64,000 nt of DNA. Origin: Actinotalea alkalitolerans (lineage in GTDB: Bacteria; Actinomycetota; Actinomycetes; Actinomycetales; Cellulomonadaceae). This document shows positions 49,372 to 58,436 of the stretch, piece by piece. The stretch lies in NCBI RefSeq assembly GCF_023369855.1, contig NZ_JAMBPP010000001.1, positions 62,001 to 126,000 of the forward strand, read 5' to 3'. Each line of letters starts with the position of its first letter. Position 1 is the first letter of the stretch. Under the pieces are notes generated by a model. That model was not told the DNA's origin, did not search any database, and worked only from the letters and a program-made list of their open reading frames with translations. The translations under genes were made by a program, and so were the position numbers.

Positions 49372-50703
49372 ATGAAGATCACCAGCGTCGAGATCGAGGA
49401 CGTCCGCTTCCCCACGTCCCTCACCGCCGACGGCTCGGACGCCATGAACAAGGACGGCGACTACTCCGCGGCCTACGTCGTGCTGCGCACCGACGGCACC
49501 GACGCCGCCGGTGCACCCCTCGCGGGCTTCGGCCTGACCTTCACCACAGGTCGTGGCAACGACATCGTCGCCGTCGCGGCCCGCCAGCAGGCCGACCACC
49601 TCGTCGGCATGGACGTGCACGAGATGACCGCCGACATGGGCGCCGTCTACCGCTACCTCACCTCGGACGCGCAGATCCGGTGGCTCGGCCCCGAGAAGGG
49701 CGTGGTCCACCTGTCGCTGTCCGCGGTGATGAACGCCGCCTGGGACCTGGCCGGCAGGCTCGCGGGCAAGCCCGTGTGGCGCCTGCTCGCCGACATGACC
49801 CCCGAGCAGCTGGTCGACGTCGCCGACCTGCGCTACCTGTCCGACGCGTTGACCCGCGACGAGGCGATCGAGCTGCTGCGCGCCAAGGAGCCGGGCAAGG
49901 CCGAGCGGATCGCCGAGCTCGAGGCCACCGGCTACCCCTGCTACACCACCTCCGCCGGGTGGCTCGGGTACAGCGACGAGAAGCTGCGTCGGCTGTGCCA
50001 GGAGGCCGTCGACGAGGGCTACAACCACATCAAGCTCAAGGTCGGGGCGAACCTCGCCGACGACATCCGCCGCTGCTCGATCGCCCGTGAGGTGATCGGC
50101 CCGGACCGCACCCTGATGATCGACGCGAACCAGGTGTGGGACGTGGACCAGGCCATCGAGTGGACCAACGCCCTGGCCCAGTTCGACCTGCTGTGGATCG
50201 AGGAGCCCACCAGCCCCGACGACGTGCTCGGGCACGCCGCCATCAAGCGCGGCGTGGCACCCATCGGCGTCGCGACCGGCGAGCACTGCCACAACCGCGT
50301 CATGTTCAAGCAGTTCATGCAGGCCGGGGCCCTGGACTTCTGCCAGCTCGACGCCGGCCGCCTGGGCAGCCTCAACGAGATCGTCGCGGTGCTCCTGCTG
50401 GCCGCCAAGTTCGACGTCCCGGTGTGCCCGCACGCGGGCGGGGTGGGCCTGTGCGAGATGGTCCAGCACGTCTCGATGCTCGACTTCGTCGCGGTCTCCG
50501 GCTCGCGCGAGGGGCGGGTCACCGAGTTCGTCGACCACCTGCACGAGCACTTCACCGACCCGTGCCTGGTCACCGACGCGGCGTACGCGCTGCCCTCCCG
50601 CCCGGGGTACTCGACCGAGATGCACGCCGCCTCGATCGAGGAGTTCCGCTTCCCCGACGGCACCTACTGGGCAGGGCGTCTGGCCGCCGACGCCGTCCGG
50701 TGA
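49372..50703 (+). CDS. fucD: L-fuconate dehydratase, enolase superfamily
   Basis: The 443-residue enzyme starts at ATG 49372 after GGAGG. It has the fuconate-dehydratase set: K221 and K223 in KLK, metal ligands D251, E277 and E304, D327, and H354 in PHAGGVG, each three positions from the published Xanthomonas residues as I recall them. [12 protein letters not shown] and [16 protein letters not shown] are family blocks. It dehydrates L-fuconate (and often L-galactonate) to the 2-keto-3-deoxy acid. No fucose dehydrogenase, lactonase or fuconate transporter gene is seen nearby. Confidence 0.92.
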   Translation: MKITSVEIEDVRFPTSLTADGSDAMNKDGDYSAAYVVLRTDGTDAAGAPLAGFGLTFTTGRGNDIVAVAARQQADHLVGMDVHEMTADMGAVYRYLTSDAQIRWLGPEKGVVHLSLSAVMNAAWDLAGRLAGKPVWRLLADMTPEQLVDVADLRYLSDALTRDEAIELLRAKEPGKAERIAELEATGYPCYTTSAGWLGYSDEKLRRLCQEAVDEGYNHIKLKVGANLADDIRRCSIAREVIGPDRTLMIDANQVWDVDQAIEWTNALAQFDLLWIEEPTSPDDVLGHAAIKRGVAPIGVATGEHCHNRVMFKQFMQAGALDFCQLDAGRLGSLNEIVAVLLLAAKFDVPVCPHAGGVGLCEMVQHVSMLDFVAVSGSREGRVTEFVDHLHEHFTDPCLVTDAAYALPSRPGYSTEMHAASIEEFRFPDGTYWAGRLAADAVR

Positions 50704-50744
50704 CCCTGGCCGACGTCCTCGAGCCGGTCCGGGATACTCCTCGC

Positions 50745-51476
50745 ATGTCACGCACGGACCACGTGGTCGACGGGATCACCCGGATGATCCTCGACGGGGA
50801 GCTCTCGCCGGGCGACCGGCTGCCCGTCGAGAAGGACCTCGCGACCCGGCTCGAGGTGTCCCGCGGCTCGTTGCGCGAGGGGGTGCGGGCTCTGTCGGTG
50901 CTCGGTGTCGTGGAGTCCCGGCAGGGCGACGGCACCTACGTGACGAGCCTCGACCCGAGCCTGCTCGCGGGTCCGCTCGGCCTGGTCGTCGAGCTCCAGG
51001 GTGCGGGCCACGCGCTGCACGTCCATGCCGTGCGACGCATGCTCGAGACCGAGGCCGCAGGTCTGGCCGCCTCCCGCACGCAGGCGGCGGGCCCCAGCCT
51101 CGTCCGGGCGCGGGCGGCCCTCGACGACGCCGCCCGCGTCCTGGCCGAGGCCCCCGGCCCCGACGCCGACGCCGGGGTCGACCACCACGAACGGCTGCTC
51201 GACGCCGACGTCGCCTTCCACCGCGCGGTCGCCGACGCCGCGGGCAACCCGGTGCTGGCTGCCCTGATCGAGGCGCTGGCCGGACGCACCGCCCGCCACC
51301 GCCTGTGGCGCGGCATCACCCAGGCGGGCGCCGACGAGCGGACCCAGGGTGAGCACGAGGCGATCCTGGCGGCGGTCACCGACGGTGACACCGGACGCGC
51401 GCGCGTGCGCATGGCAGCCCACCTGCTCGAGGTCGAGGACTTCCTGCGCTCGCGTCAGGACCCGACGGGGCCCTGA
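50745..51476 (+). CDS. GntR-family regulator, FCD (FadR-like) type
   Basis: The 243-residue regulator has an N-terminal winged helix (VVDGITRMILDGELSPGDRL then LEVSRGSLREGVRALSVLGVV). An FCD effector domain follows, with metal-binding-type DADVAFHRAVADAAGN and a late His in MAAHLLEVE. It lies 41 bases after fucD. Such proteins often sense the hydroxy or keto acid handled by the neighbouring dehydratase, so fuconate or its product is the likely effector. Confidence 0.88.
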   Translation: MSRTDHVVDGITRMILDGELSPGDRLPVEKDLATRLEVSRGSLREGVRALSVLGVVESRQGDGTYVTSLDPSLLAGPLGLVVELQGAGHALHVHAVRRMLETEAAGLAASRTQAAGPSLVRARAALDDAARVLAEAPGPDADAGVDHHERLLDADVAFHRAVADAAGNPVLAALIEALAGRTARHRLWRGITQAGADERTQGEHEAILAAVTDGDTGRARVRMAAHLLEVEDFLRSRQDPTGP

Positions 51477-51507
51477 CGGGTGCTCCGGCCACGCGCTGCG
51501 CCGACGG

Positions 51508-52275
51508 CTACCGCGAGCGGTCGGGCTTACGCGCCTCGACCAGGAACCGCCCGGTGTGCGCGACAAGCTCGCCCGACTCCTCGATCTGCTGGTGCAGCGT
51601 CAGCAGCTGGGGGCGGAAGCGCTCGACGCTGAACCCGGGCACGATCCACACGACCTTGCGCAGGTAGTGCACCACTGCGGCGACGTCGACGAAGGCCAGC
51701 CGCAGCTCCTGGGTGCGCAGGTCCACGACGTCGAGCCCGGCCTCGCGCGCCGCAGTCACCGCGACACCCGGGCTGCGCGGTGTGAGCGTGACGTCCTGCC
51801 CGAGCATCGCGCGGGTCAGCTCGGGCGCCGTGAGCGGCCCCACCTGCTGCGAGAGGTAGGTGCCGCCGGGCTCGAGCACCCGCGCGATCTCGGACCACAC
51901 GGTGACGGTCGGGTGCCGGCTGACGACCAGGTCGAAGGACCCGTCGTCGAAGGGCAGCGGCGCGTCGTCGGCCACCTGGTGGACGCTCGCCCCCAGCGGG
52001 GCCAGGGCTCGCCGCGCGATCGGCACGTTCGGCGGCCAGGACTCCGTCGCGGCGAGGCGGGGCGGCACGACCTCGATCCCGGCCAGCACCTCCCCGCCGC
52101 CGGTCTGGACGTCCAGGGCCGAGCGGGCGTGCGCCATCCGCTGCGAGACCAGGCGCGAGTACCCCCAGGCCGGGCGCTCCTCGGTCGCGCGACCGTCGAA
52201 CCACGAGAAGTCCCAGCCGTCGACCGGGACGGCGGCCCCCTCGGCCAGCAGCTCCTCGAAGGCGCTCGTCACCAT
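51508..52275 (-). CDS. SAM-dependent methyltransferase
   Basis: The 255-residue protein has ALDVQTGGGEVLAGI as the glycine-rich SAM loop (D-x-Q-T-G-G-G), DDAPLPFDDGSFDLVVSRHP as the post-motif region, and a closing YLRKVVWIVPGF segment. The methyl acceptor is unknown. ATG 52275 is chosen because the upstream extension is low in complexity and arginine-rich. It ends convergently with the GntR gene and starts 25 bases beyond the ABC-F stop. Confidence 0.82.
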   Translation of the reverse strand: MVTSAFEELLAEGAAVPVDGWDFSWFDGRATEERPAWGYSRLVSQRMAHARSALDVQTGGGEVLAGIEVVPPRLAATESWPPNVPIARRALAPLGASVHQVADDAPLPFDDGSFDLVVSRHPTVTVWSEIARVLEPGGTYLSQQVGPLTAPELTRAMLGQDVTLTPRSPGVAVTAAREAGLDVVDLRTQELRLAFVDVAAVVHYLRKVVWIVPGFSVERFRPQLLTLHQQIEESGELVAHTGRFLVEARKPDRSR

Positions 52276-52300
52276 GGCCTCGATCGTGGCACGAGGCCGG

Positions 52301-54091
52301 TCACCGGTCCGCAGCCCGTGGGTCGGACGCCGCTCGGACCGCGGTCGTGAGGTCGAGCCGACGTCCTGCCCAGGCACGCCGCAACCACCGGTCGTGCGAG
52401 GCGACCACGACGGTGCCGGGGTAGTCGGGGATCGCCGCCTCGAGCTGGGTGACCAGCAGCAGCGACAGGTGGTTGGTGGGTTCGTCGAGCAGCAGCACGT
52501 CCGGCGGGTCAGCGAGGAGGGCAGCGAGGGCCAGCCGGCGCTGCTGCCCGACGCTCAGAACCGTGACCGGCCGGCTCTCGTCACGCCCGCCGATCAACCC
52601 GAAGGTCGCGAGCGGCACCTCGTCCGCACGCGCGGTGCCGACCAGGTCCGCGTAGGCCTCACCGGCGGTGCGGTCGGGCCCGCGCCCTGCCGGGTCGGGC
52701 AGGTCGCCGTCCTGGGAGAGCAGCCCGATACGCAGCCCTCGCGGGTGGTCCACCGAGCCGGACGTCGGTCGCAGGTCACCGGCGAGCACGCTCAGCAGGG
52801 TGGACTTGCCCGACCCGTTCGCACCGGTGACCAGCCACTTCTCCCTCGCCCCCAGGGTGATCGACGTCGTCGCGAGGCGTCCCGCGACCTCGACACCGGT
52901 GGCGGCGAGCACGGGCCCGGCCGCGGTGCGCGCACGGCGCGGAGGGCCGTCGGGGGTGAGCCCACGAAGCACCAGGTCTCGCGGTGGTCGGCGGACCTGC
53001 CGCTCGTGCAGGTCCTCGAGCCGCGAGCGCGCGTCGTTCACCCGACGGGAGACCACCGTGGCGTTGCGGTCGGCGTAGAACTTCTTGGCGGCGCGTCCCT
53101 CGGTGCGGGGAGCACGCCCCGGGTGCCCGACCTGGTGGTGGTCACGGACCGCTGCGTGCAGCCGACCGAGCTCGGCCTGCTCGTCGCGGTACTGCCGGTC
53201 CCACCGGTCACGGGCGTCCAGCCGCGCCAGGAGGTAGTCCGTGTAGGCACCCGAGAACCGGGTCACGCCGATCCCCGCGCCCTCCCCGTCACCGACCAGC
53301 GGGCCCGTCACCGCGTGCGGCCTGGCCGCGGGGTCCAGGTCGACCAGCGACGTGACGCTCTCGTCGAGGAACGCGCGGTCGTGGCTGGCGAGCAGCACCG
53401 GACCCCGCCACCGGGTGAGCACCTCGCGCAGGTGCGCGGCGGCGTCGTCGTCGAGGTGGTTGGTGGGCTCGTCCAGCAGCAGCACGTCGGGGGCGTTGAG
53501 CAGCAGCCAGGCGAGCGCCAACCGTGACCGCTCGCCGCCCGAGAGCGTCCCGGTGGACCGGTCGCGGGGCAGGTCGGCCAGACCGAGCCCGGCGAGCATC
53601 TCCTCCACCCGGGTGTCGATCGTCCAGACCCCCAGGTGCTCCGCGTCCGCGAGCGCACGTTCGAAGGCACGTGCGGCGGACGGGTCGTCCGGGGTCCGGC
53701 CCAGGGCGTCGGCCGTCGTGCTCACGGCGCGCTCGGCTGCCCGTACCGGTGCGACGGCCAGCTCAAGGGCCGCGCCGACGGTCGCCGAGGCGGAGAAGGG
53801 CGGCACCTGGTGCAGCAGACCGACGCGCGCCGGTCCGCCGTCGGGGGCGACCGCGGTCACGGCGCCGGCGTCAGGGAGGACGAGCCCGGCAGCGGCCCGT
53901 AGCAGGGTGGACTTGCCCGAGCCGTTCTCGCCGATCAGCCCGGTGCAGGTACCGCCCGGGACGACGAAGGACACGTCGGTCAGCACGCGGCGGTCGGCGA
54001 AGGAGACCGACAGGCCCTCGACCCGCAGGTGGGCGAGGTCGGGCGACCCCGCGCGCGGCGAGCCGAGCACTGGGGGTGGGGTGGTGGTCAT
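52301..54091 (-). CDS. ABC-F family ATPase
   Basis: The 596-residue protein has two ATPase domains without membrane helices. The first has Walker A GENGSGKST near residue 53 and signature LSGGERSRLALAWLLL. The second has GANGSGKST and a signature in VGQQRRLALAALL. A charged linker between them has the ABC-F type PtIM-like helices. These proteins act on the ribosome in translation or antibiotic protection; specificity is not predictable. It is divergent from the TetR gene, whose operator lies 151 bases upstream. Confidence 0.9.
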   Translation of the reverse strand: MTTTPPPVLGSPRAGSPDLAHLRVEGLSVSFADRRVLTDVSFVVPGGTCTGLIGENGSGKSTLLRAAAGLVLPDAGAVTAVAPDGGPARVGLLHQVPPFSASATVGAALELAVAPVRAAERAVSTTADALGRTPDDPSAARAFERALADAEHLGVWTIDTRVEEMLAGLGLADLPRDRSTGTLSGGERSRLALAWLLLNAPDVLLLDEPTNHLDDDAAAHLREVLTRWRGPVLLASHDRAFLDESVTSLVDLDPAARPHAVTGPLVGDGEGAGIGVTRFSGAYTDYLLARLDARDRWDRQYRDEQAELGRLHAAVRDHHQVGHPGRAPRTEGRAAKKFYADRNATVVSRRVNDARSRLEDLHERQVRRPPRDLVLRGLTPDGPPRRARTAAGPVLAATGVEVAGRLATTSITLGAREKWLVTGANGSGKSTLLSVLAGDLRPTSGSVDHPRGLRIGLLSQDGDLPDPAGRGPDRTAGEAYADLVGTARADEVPLATFGLIGGRDESRPVTVLSVGQQRRLALAALLADPPDVLLLDEPTNHLSLLLVTQLEAAIPDYPGTVVVASHDRWLRRAWAGRRLDLTTAVRAASDPRAADR

Positions 54092-54241
54092 GCGGGCGTC
54101 CTGGAGGTCGGTCGGCCTCCCACCGGGTCGGGGCCACGGGCGCGGGAGCGGATCGCTGGTCACAGGAGCACGTCACGATGCTAGGTGCCGGACGTGATGA
54201 CAGGCACGCGAATATCGGTCACCAGCCCCCACCGATCCCGT

Positions 54242-54261
54242 TCTTGACCGATCGACCAAGT
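54242..54261. promoter_or_regulatory. TetR operator and promoter region, site 1
   Basis: TCTTGACCGATCGACCAAGT is a 20-base inverted repeat overlapping TTGACC (54244-54249), which with TACGCT (54268-54273) forms an 18-base-spaced promoter for the TetR gene. The site closely resembles that at 54936-54955. Confidence 0.65.
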
Positions 54262-54306
54262 CACGCCTACGCTCGTGGCCTGTCGACCACGACGAGGGAG
54301 GACCTG

Positions 54307-54897
54307 GTGGGTGCCGAGACGAAGGAGCGCGTGCTGCAGGTCGCACGCGACCTGATCCACGCCTCCTCCTACACCGAGGTGAGCCTGCAGGACATCTGCG
54401 ACGCGGCAGGCGTGCGCAAGGGCAGCCTGTTCCACTTCTTCCCCTCCAAGGAGGCCCTCGGCCTGGCGGTCGCCGGACGCAACCGGGAGCTGCTCGCGGC
54501 ACTCCTGGACGAGACGCTCGGCACCGAGGCGCCGCCCCTCGAGCGGCTCACCACCTTCTTCCACGCCTTCGCCCGCATGCTCGCGACGATGCGGCAGCCG
54601 ATGGGCTCGACCCCCGGGTGCCCGCTGGGCGGGTTGGCGGCCGAGCTCGGCCCCGGTCCGAGCGACCTGCGGGCCGCGGTGACCCGCGACCTCGAGGCGT
54701 GGGCCGGCCGCTTCGAGGGTGCCGTCCGCGAGGCGCAGGCCCGCGGTGAGGTCGACGCCGCGACCGATCCGCGCGCGGGGGCCCTGGCCCTGCTCGCCCA
54801 CCTCCAGGGAGCCGCCCTGCTCGCCCACGCGCTGGACGACCCCGACGTCGTCCACCAGGCGGCGGGCGCCGTCCCGCACCTGCTCGCACCCCGCTGA
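54307..54897 (+). CDS. TetR-family regulator
   Basis: The 196-residue protein starts at GTG 54307, six bases after GGAGG. The helix-turn-helix EVSLQDICDAAGVRKGSLFHFF covers residues 22-43. The C-terminal ligand domain includes GCPLGGLAAELGP, found in the TetR_C 'YjgJ/LitR-like' group. Matching inverted repeats before this gene and before the peroxiredoxin-like gene point to autoregulation and control of that neighbour. Confidence 0.9.
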   Translation: MGAETKERVLQVARDLIHASSYTEVSLQDICDAAGVRKGSLFHFFPSKEALGLAVAGRNRELLAALLDETLGTEAPPLERLTTFFHAFARMLATMRQPMGSTPGCPLGGLAAELGPGPSDLRAAVTRDLEAWAGRFEGAVREAQARGEVDAATDPRAGALALLAHLQGAALLAHALDDPDVVHQAAGAVPHLLAPR

Positions 54898-54935
54898 GCG
54901 CCATCGACCCTCACCGCACCGAGCCGCCCCTGACC

Positions 54936-54955
54936 ACTTGGCCGAACGACCAAGT
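54936..54955. promoter_or_regulatory. TetR operator, site 2
   Basis: ACTTGGCCGAACGACCAAGT is a 20-base inverted repeat with ACTTGG/CCAAGT arms, in the gap between the TetR and peroxiredoxin-like genes. It shares arms and spacing with site 1. Confidence 0.65.
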
Positions 54956-54989
54956 ACGAGCCCGCACCACGACCCACGAGGAGACACCC

Positions 54990-55580
54990 GTGCCCGCCAC
55001 CCGCACCGCTCGCAGACTCACCCCCGGCGACGTCGTCCCACCCCGCGCACTGACCACCATGACTGGCCGGACCGTCGACCTGACCAGCCCTGGGGCCCTC
55101 ACTCACCTGCAGCTGCGTCGCTTCGCCGGGTGCCCGATCTGCAACCTGCACCTGCGGTCGGTCGTCGGCCGGCTCGAGGAGATCACCGCCGCCGGGGTGC
55201 GCGAGGTCGTGGTGTTCCACTCGACCGCGCAGGACCTCCTCGCCTACGAGGCCGACCTGCCTCTCGACGTCATCCCCGACCCGGACCGTCGGCTGTACTC
55301 CGAGCTCGGGGTCGAGCCCGCCGTGCGCGCGCTGCTCGACCCCCGGGCCGTGCTCGCGATGCTGCGCGGGACGGTCCACGACGTCGTGGCGGCGCTCCGC
55401 GGTCGCGGCAAGGTCCCGCCGGTCACGCCCGACGGCGGCATGCTCGGGCGCCCCGCCGACCTGCTGCTGGCTCCGGACGGCACCGTGGTCGCGGTCCGCT
55501 ACGGGGCCCACGCCGCCGACCAGTGGTCGGTCGACGAGCTCCTCGACCACGCGCGCAGGGCGCGACCGGCCCTCGGGTGA
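54990..55580 (+). CDS. AhpC/TSA peroxiredoxin-like protein
   Basis: The 196-residue thioredoxin-fold protein starts at GTG 54990 after GAGGAG. The likely active site GCPICNLHLR has a CxxC pair near residue 48, where classical peroxiredoxins have one peroxidatic Cys in PxxxTxxC. VVFHSTAQDLLAYEADLPLDVIPDP follows the family pattern. It is best called peroxiredoxin-like; reductase partner and substrate are unknown. Paired TetR operators suggest induction by a small molecule or stress. Confidence 0.78.
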   Translation: MPATRTARRLTPGDVVPPRALTTMTGRTVDLTSPGALTHLQLRRFAGCPICNLHLRSVVGRLEEITAAGVREVVVFHSTAQDLLAYEADLPLDVIPDPDRRLYSELGVEPAVRALLDPRAVLAMLRGTVHDVVAALRGRGKVPPVTPDGGMLGRPADLLLAPDGTVVAVRYGAHAADQWSVDELLDHARRARPALG

Positions 55581-55594
55581 GGCGCCGGGCCGCG

Positions 55595-55645
55595 CGAGAC
55601 GGCTCAGCGTCCGAGACGGCTCAGGCTCCGAGACCGCTCAGCGTG
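55595..55645. repeat. 17-base tandem repeat, three copies
   Basis: Three adjacent copies of a CGAGACNGCTCAG-N4 unit occupy 55595-55611, 55612-55628 and 55629-55645, with few differences. The last copy contains the stop codon of the minus-strand SDR gene, so the array is a local duplication of the gene end into the gap. Confidence 0.75.
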
Positions 55646-56393
55646 CGAGCCAGCCCCCGTCGACCGCGAGCACCTGACCGTGGATGTAGCCCGCGGCCGG
55701 GGAGGCCAGGAAGACCACGACGTTGCCGATGTCCTCGGGGTTGCCCCATCGTCCGGCAGGGATGCGCACCGAGAGCTGCTCGAGGCGCACCGGGTCGGCG
55801 AGCAGCGCGGTGTTCATGTCGGTGGCCATGTAGCCCGGAGCCACCGCGTTGACGTTGACGCCCTTGGCCGACCACTCGTTGCACAGCGCCTTGGTGAGCT
55901 GTGCGACGGCGCCCTTGCTCGCGGCGTACGCAGGGACGGTCAGGCCGCCCTGGAAGCTCAGGAGCGAGGCGAAGTTCACGATCTTGCCCTCGCCACGCTC
56001 GAGCATCGGGCGCCCGAACAGCTGGCACAGCTGGAAGGTCGACCGCAGGTTGATGTCGATCACGCGGTCCCACGCCTCGAGCGGGAAGTCCACGGCCGGG
56101 TACCGGTCCTGCGTGCCGGCGTTGTTCACCAGGATGTCCACGCGGTGGTCGGCCAGCACCTGCGCGGCGGTGGCCGCGATCGCGTCGCCGTCGGCCAGGT
56201 CCACGGGGTAGAAGTGCACGGACCGGCCCAGGTCCTCGGCGTGGGCGACCAGCTCGGCCGGCACCTCGGTGCGGGCCAGCACGACGACGTCGGCCCCGGC
56301 CTCGAGCAGCGCGGTGCTGATGCCGTGGCCCAGCCCGCGGCCACCACCGGTGACCACGGCCGTCCTGCCGGTCAGGTCGAAGGGGTTGCTCAT
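55638..56393 (-). CDS. kduD: KduD-like short-chain dehydrogenase
   Basis: The 251-residue SDR has the cofactor loop TGGGRGLGHG (15-24), NNAG at 90-93, and catalytic S143, Y156 and K160. KIVNFASLLSFQGG and VPAYAASKGAV are KduD/gluconate-dehydrogenase blocks. With KduI upstream in the same convoy, reduction of 2,5-diketo-3-deoxygluconate to KDG is the expected reaction. It is the last gene of the convoy, and its ATG overlaps the upstream stop. Confidence 0.82.
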   Translation of the reverse strand: MSNPFDLTGRTAVVTGGGRGLGHGISTALLEAGADVVVLARTEVPAELVAHAEDLGRSVHFYPVDLADGDAIAATAAQVLADHRVDILVNNAGTQDRYPAVDFPLEAWDRVIDINLRSTFQLCQLFGRPMLERGEGKIVNFASLLSFQGGLTVPAYAASKGAVAQLTKALCNEWSAKGVNVNAVAPGYMATDMNTALLADPVRLEQLSVRIPAGRWGNPEDIGNVVVFLASPAAGYIHGQVLAVDGGWLAR

Positions 56394-57421
56394 GCGTCTG
56401 CCTTTCCATCCAGGGGGGTGACCAGGACCTTGAGGCAGTCCTGGCCGGTGGTCGCGGCGCTGAAGGCGGCGTCGACGTCGGCCAGGTCGAAGGCCTTGGT
56501 CGGGAAGCGGTCCAGGCCCAGCGCGTCCTGCGCGATGAGCTCGATCGCCCGCGTCATGTCGGCCGAGGTGTAGACGCGCACGCCCACCATCGACTGCTCC
56601 TTGAAGCAGATGCCCTGCAGGTCCAGTGGCGTGGGCTGCTTGTAGACGCCCACGACGACGATCCGACCGAGCACCCGGGTGGTGGCCGACAGCTCGGCGG
56701 CCACCGACGGATGGGCCGCGGAGTCGAACGTGGTGTCCGCACCCTCGCCGTCGGTCAGCGGGGCCAGTGTCTGTGCCATGGTCGAGCCCTCGGGCACGAC
56801 CGTGAAGCCCAGGCCCTCGGCGACCTCGCGCCGCCACGTACTGGGCTCGGTGATGACGACGGTCCCGGCACCGGCGTGGCGCGCGACCAGCGCGGTCAGC
56901 ACCCCGATCGGGCCCGCCCCGTACACGGCGACCGTGTCCCCGGCCTCCATGCCGGACAGGTCCACCGCGTGCACCGCGACGGCGAGCGGCTCGGCGAGGC
57001 TCGCGGTCCGCGGGTCCACGCCGTCGGGCACCGCGTGCAGCACCTCGGGCGGGAGCGCGACGTACTGCGCCATGCCCCCCGGGGCGTCGATGCCGTACAG
57101 GCCGAGCCGACGGCACACGTGCGAGCTGCCCGCACGGCAGGCCCGGCACTCCCCGCAGGAGATGAGCGGCTCGACCGTCACCAGGGCGCCGACCGGCGGT
57201 CCGCTCGCCCCCGCGACCTCGACCCAGCCGGACATCTCGTGACCCATGATCAGCGGCGCCTGGGCGCGCGGGTGCTTGCCGTGGAAGATCGACAGGTCCG
57301 TGCCGCAGATCCCGTTGTAGGCGACCTTGACCAGTGCCCAGCCCTGCGGGACCTCGGGCAGCGGGACGTCGGTGACCTCGAGCTCGTCGACCGCGGTCCA
57401 CCGGGCTGCGCGCATGCTCAT
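56390..57421 (-). CDS. zinc-dependent alcohol dehydrogenase
   Basis: The 343-residue MDR protein starts at ATG 57421 after AGGAG. Catalytic zinc ligands are in GICGTD and MGHEMSGWVE. Structural zinc cysteines are in CGECRACRAGSSHVC, and the NAD fold is VAVYGAGPIGVLTAL. It resembles threonine, sorbitol and L-gulonate/altronate 5-dehydrogenases. In this uronate convoy an onate or polyol substrate is likely but unproven. One base separates it from the preceding gene. Confidence 0.88.
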   Translation of the reverse strand: MSMRAARWTAVDELEVTDVPLPEVPQGWALVKVAYNGICGTDLSIFHGKHPRAQAPLIMGHEMSGWVEVAGASGPPVGALVTVEPLISCGECRACRAGSSHVCRRLGLYGIDAPGGMAQYVALPPEVLHAVPDGVDPRTASLAEPLAVAVHAVDLSGMEAGDTVAVYGAGPIGVLTALVARHAGAGTVVITEPSTWRREVAEGLGFTVVPEGSTMAQTLAPLTDGEGADTTFDSAAHPSVAAELSATTRVLGRIVVVGVYKQPTPLDLQGICFKEQSMVGVRVYTSADMTRAIELIAQDALGLDRFPTKAFDLADVDAAFSAATTGQDCLKVLVTPLDGKADA

Positions 57422-57422
57422 C

Positions 57423-58436
57423 TCAGGCTCCTGTCATGCCGTCGGCGGGGGCGCACCCCGCGTTGCGACCCGGGGCGCCGAGCACCTCGGGGTTGACGAT
57501 GTTGCGGGGCGCGCGGCCGGCGCACACGTCCACGACGTTCGCGACCGTGCGTCGCTTGAGCTCGTCGTAGGACTCCTCGGTGTACCAGGCCAGGTGGGGG
57601 GTCAGCACCACGTTGTCGAAGTCCATCAGCGGGTGGCCGACAGGCAGCGGCTCGGTCTCGTGCACGTCGATGGCGGCCGCGAGGATCCCCCCGCTGCGCA
57701 GCGCCTCGACCAGCGCCGGGACGTCGACCACACCACCGCGGCTGGTGTTGACCAGGATCGCATCGCGGCGCATGCGTGCGAGCTGTGCGGCGCCGATCAT
57801 GCCGCGGGTCTGGTCGGTGAGCGGCGTGTGCAGCGACAGGACCTGCGAGCGTTCGAGCACCTCGTCCAGACTCACCGAGGTGACGCCGTGGAAGGTGGGC
57901 TCACCGGGCTGCGCGGCGACGTCGTAGCCGATCACCTCGTAGCCCAGGCCGGCGGCCTTGCGTGCGGTGGCCGTACCGATCAGACCCATCCCGATGATGC
58001 CGAAGACCCGACCTCGGGTCTGGTAGAGCGGACGCACGACGGGCAGGTCGAAGGACCCGGCCCGCACACCCCTGTCCAGGCGTGGGATGCCGCGGGCTGC
58101 GGCCAGAGCCATCCCGATCGCGTGGTCCGAGACCGACTCCGTGCCGTAGTCGGGCACGTTGCAGACCGCGATGCCGCGCTCGCTCGCTGCCGCGACGTCC
58201 ACCGAGTCCACGCCCACCCCGTACCGGCCGATGGCCTTGAGCCGGGGCAGGGCGTCCATCACCTCGGCGGTGATCGACGCGTACTGCACGAGCACGGCGT
58301 CCGCCCCGGCCGCGTTGGCCACGAGCTCTTCGGCGGTCCGCGACTGGGTCAGCACCAGCTCGGCACCGACGGGGTCGACGACCTCGTGCTCGGCGGTGAA
58401 CGAGTCGTGGTCGCACTCGGTGATGACGATCCGCAT
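57423..58436 (-). CDS. D-2-hydroxyacid dehydrogenase (PGDH-like)
   Basis: The 337-residue enzyme has VFGIIGMGLIGTATA as NAD fold, Arg in NTSRGGVVD, Glu in DVHETEPLPVGHP, and His in LTPHLAWYT. The C-terminal-binding-protein subgroup pattern is visible (AIGRYGVGVDSVDV). It may reduce a keto acid formed in uronate breakdown, such as hydroxypyruvate or glyoxylate. Start and stop both touch neighbouring SDR and ADH genes, so it is firmly in the operon. Confidence 0.87.
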   Translation of the reverse strand: MRIVITECDHDSFTAEHEVVDPVGAELVLTQSRTAEELVANAAGADAVLVQYASITAEVMDALPRLKAIGRYGVGVDSVDVAAASERGIAVCNVPDYGTESVSDHAIGMALAAARGIPRLDRGVRAGSFDLPVVRPLYQTRGRVFGIIGMGLIGTATARKAAGLGYEVIGYDVAAQPGEPTFHGVTSVSLDEVLERSQVLSLHTPLTDQTRGMIGAAQLARMRRDAILVNTSRGGVVDVPALVEALRSGGILAAAIDVHETEPLPVGHPLMDFDNVVLTPHLAWYTEESYDELKRRTVANVVDVCAGRAPRNIVNPEVLGAPGRNAGCAPADGMTGA

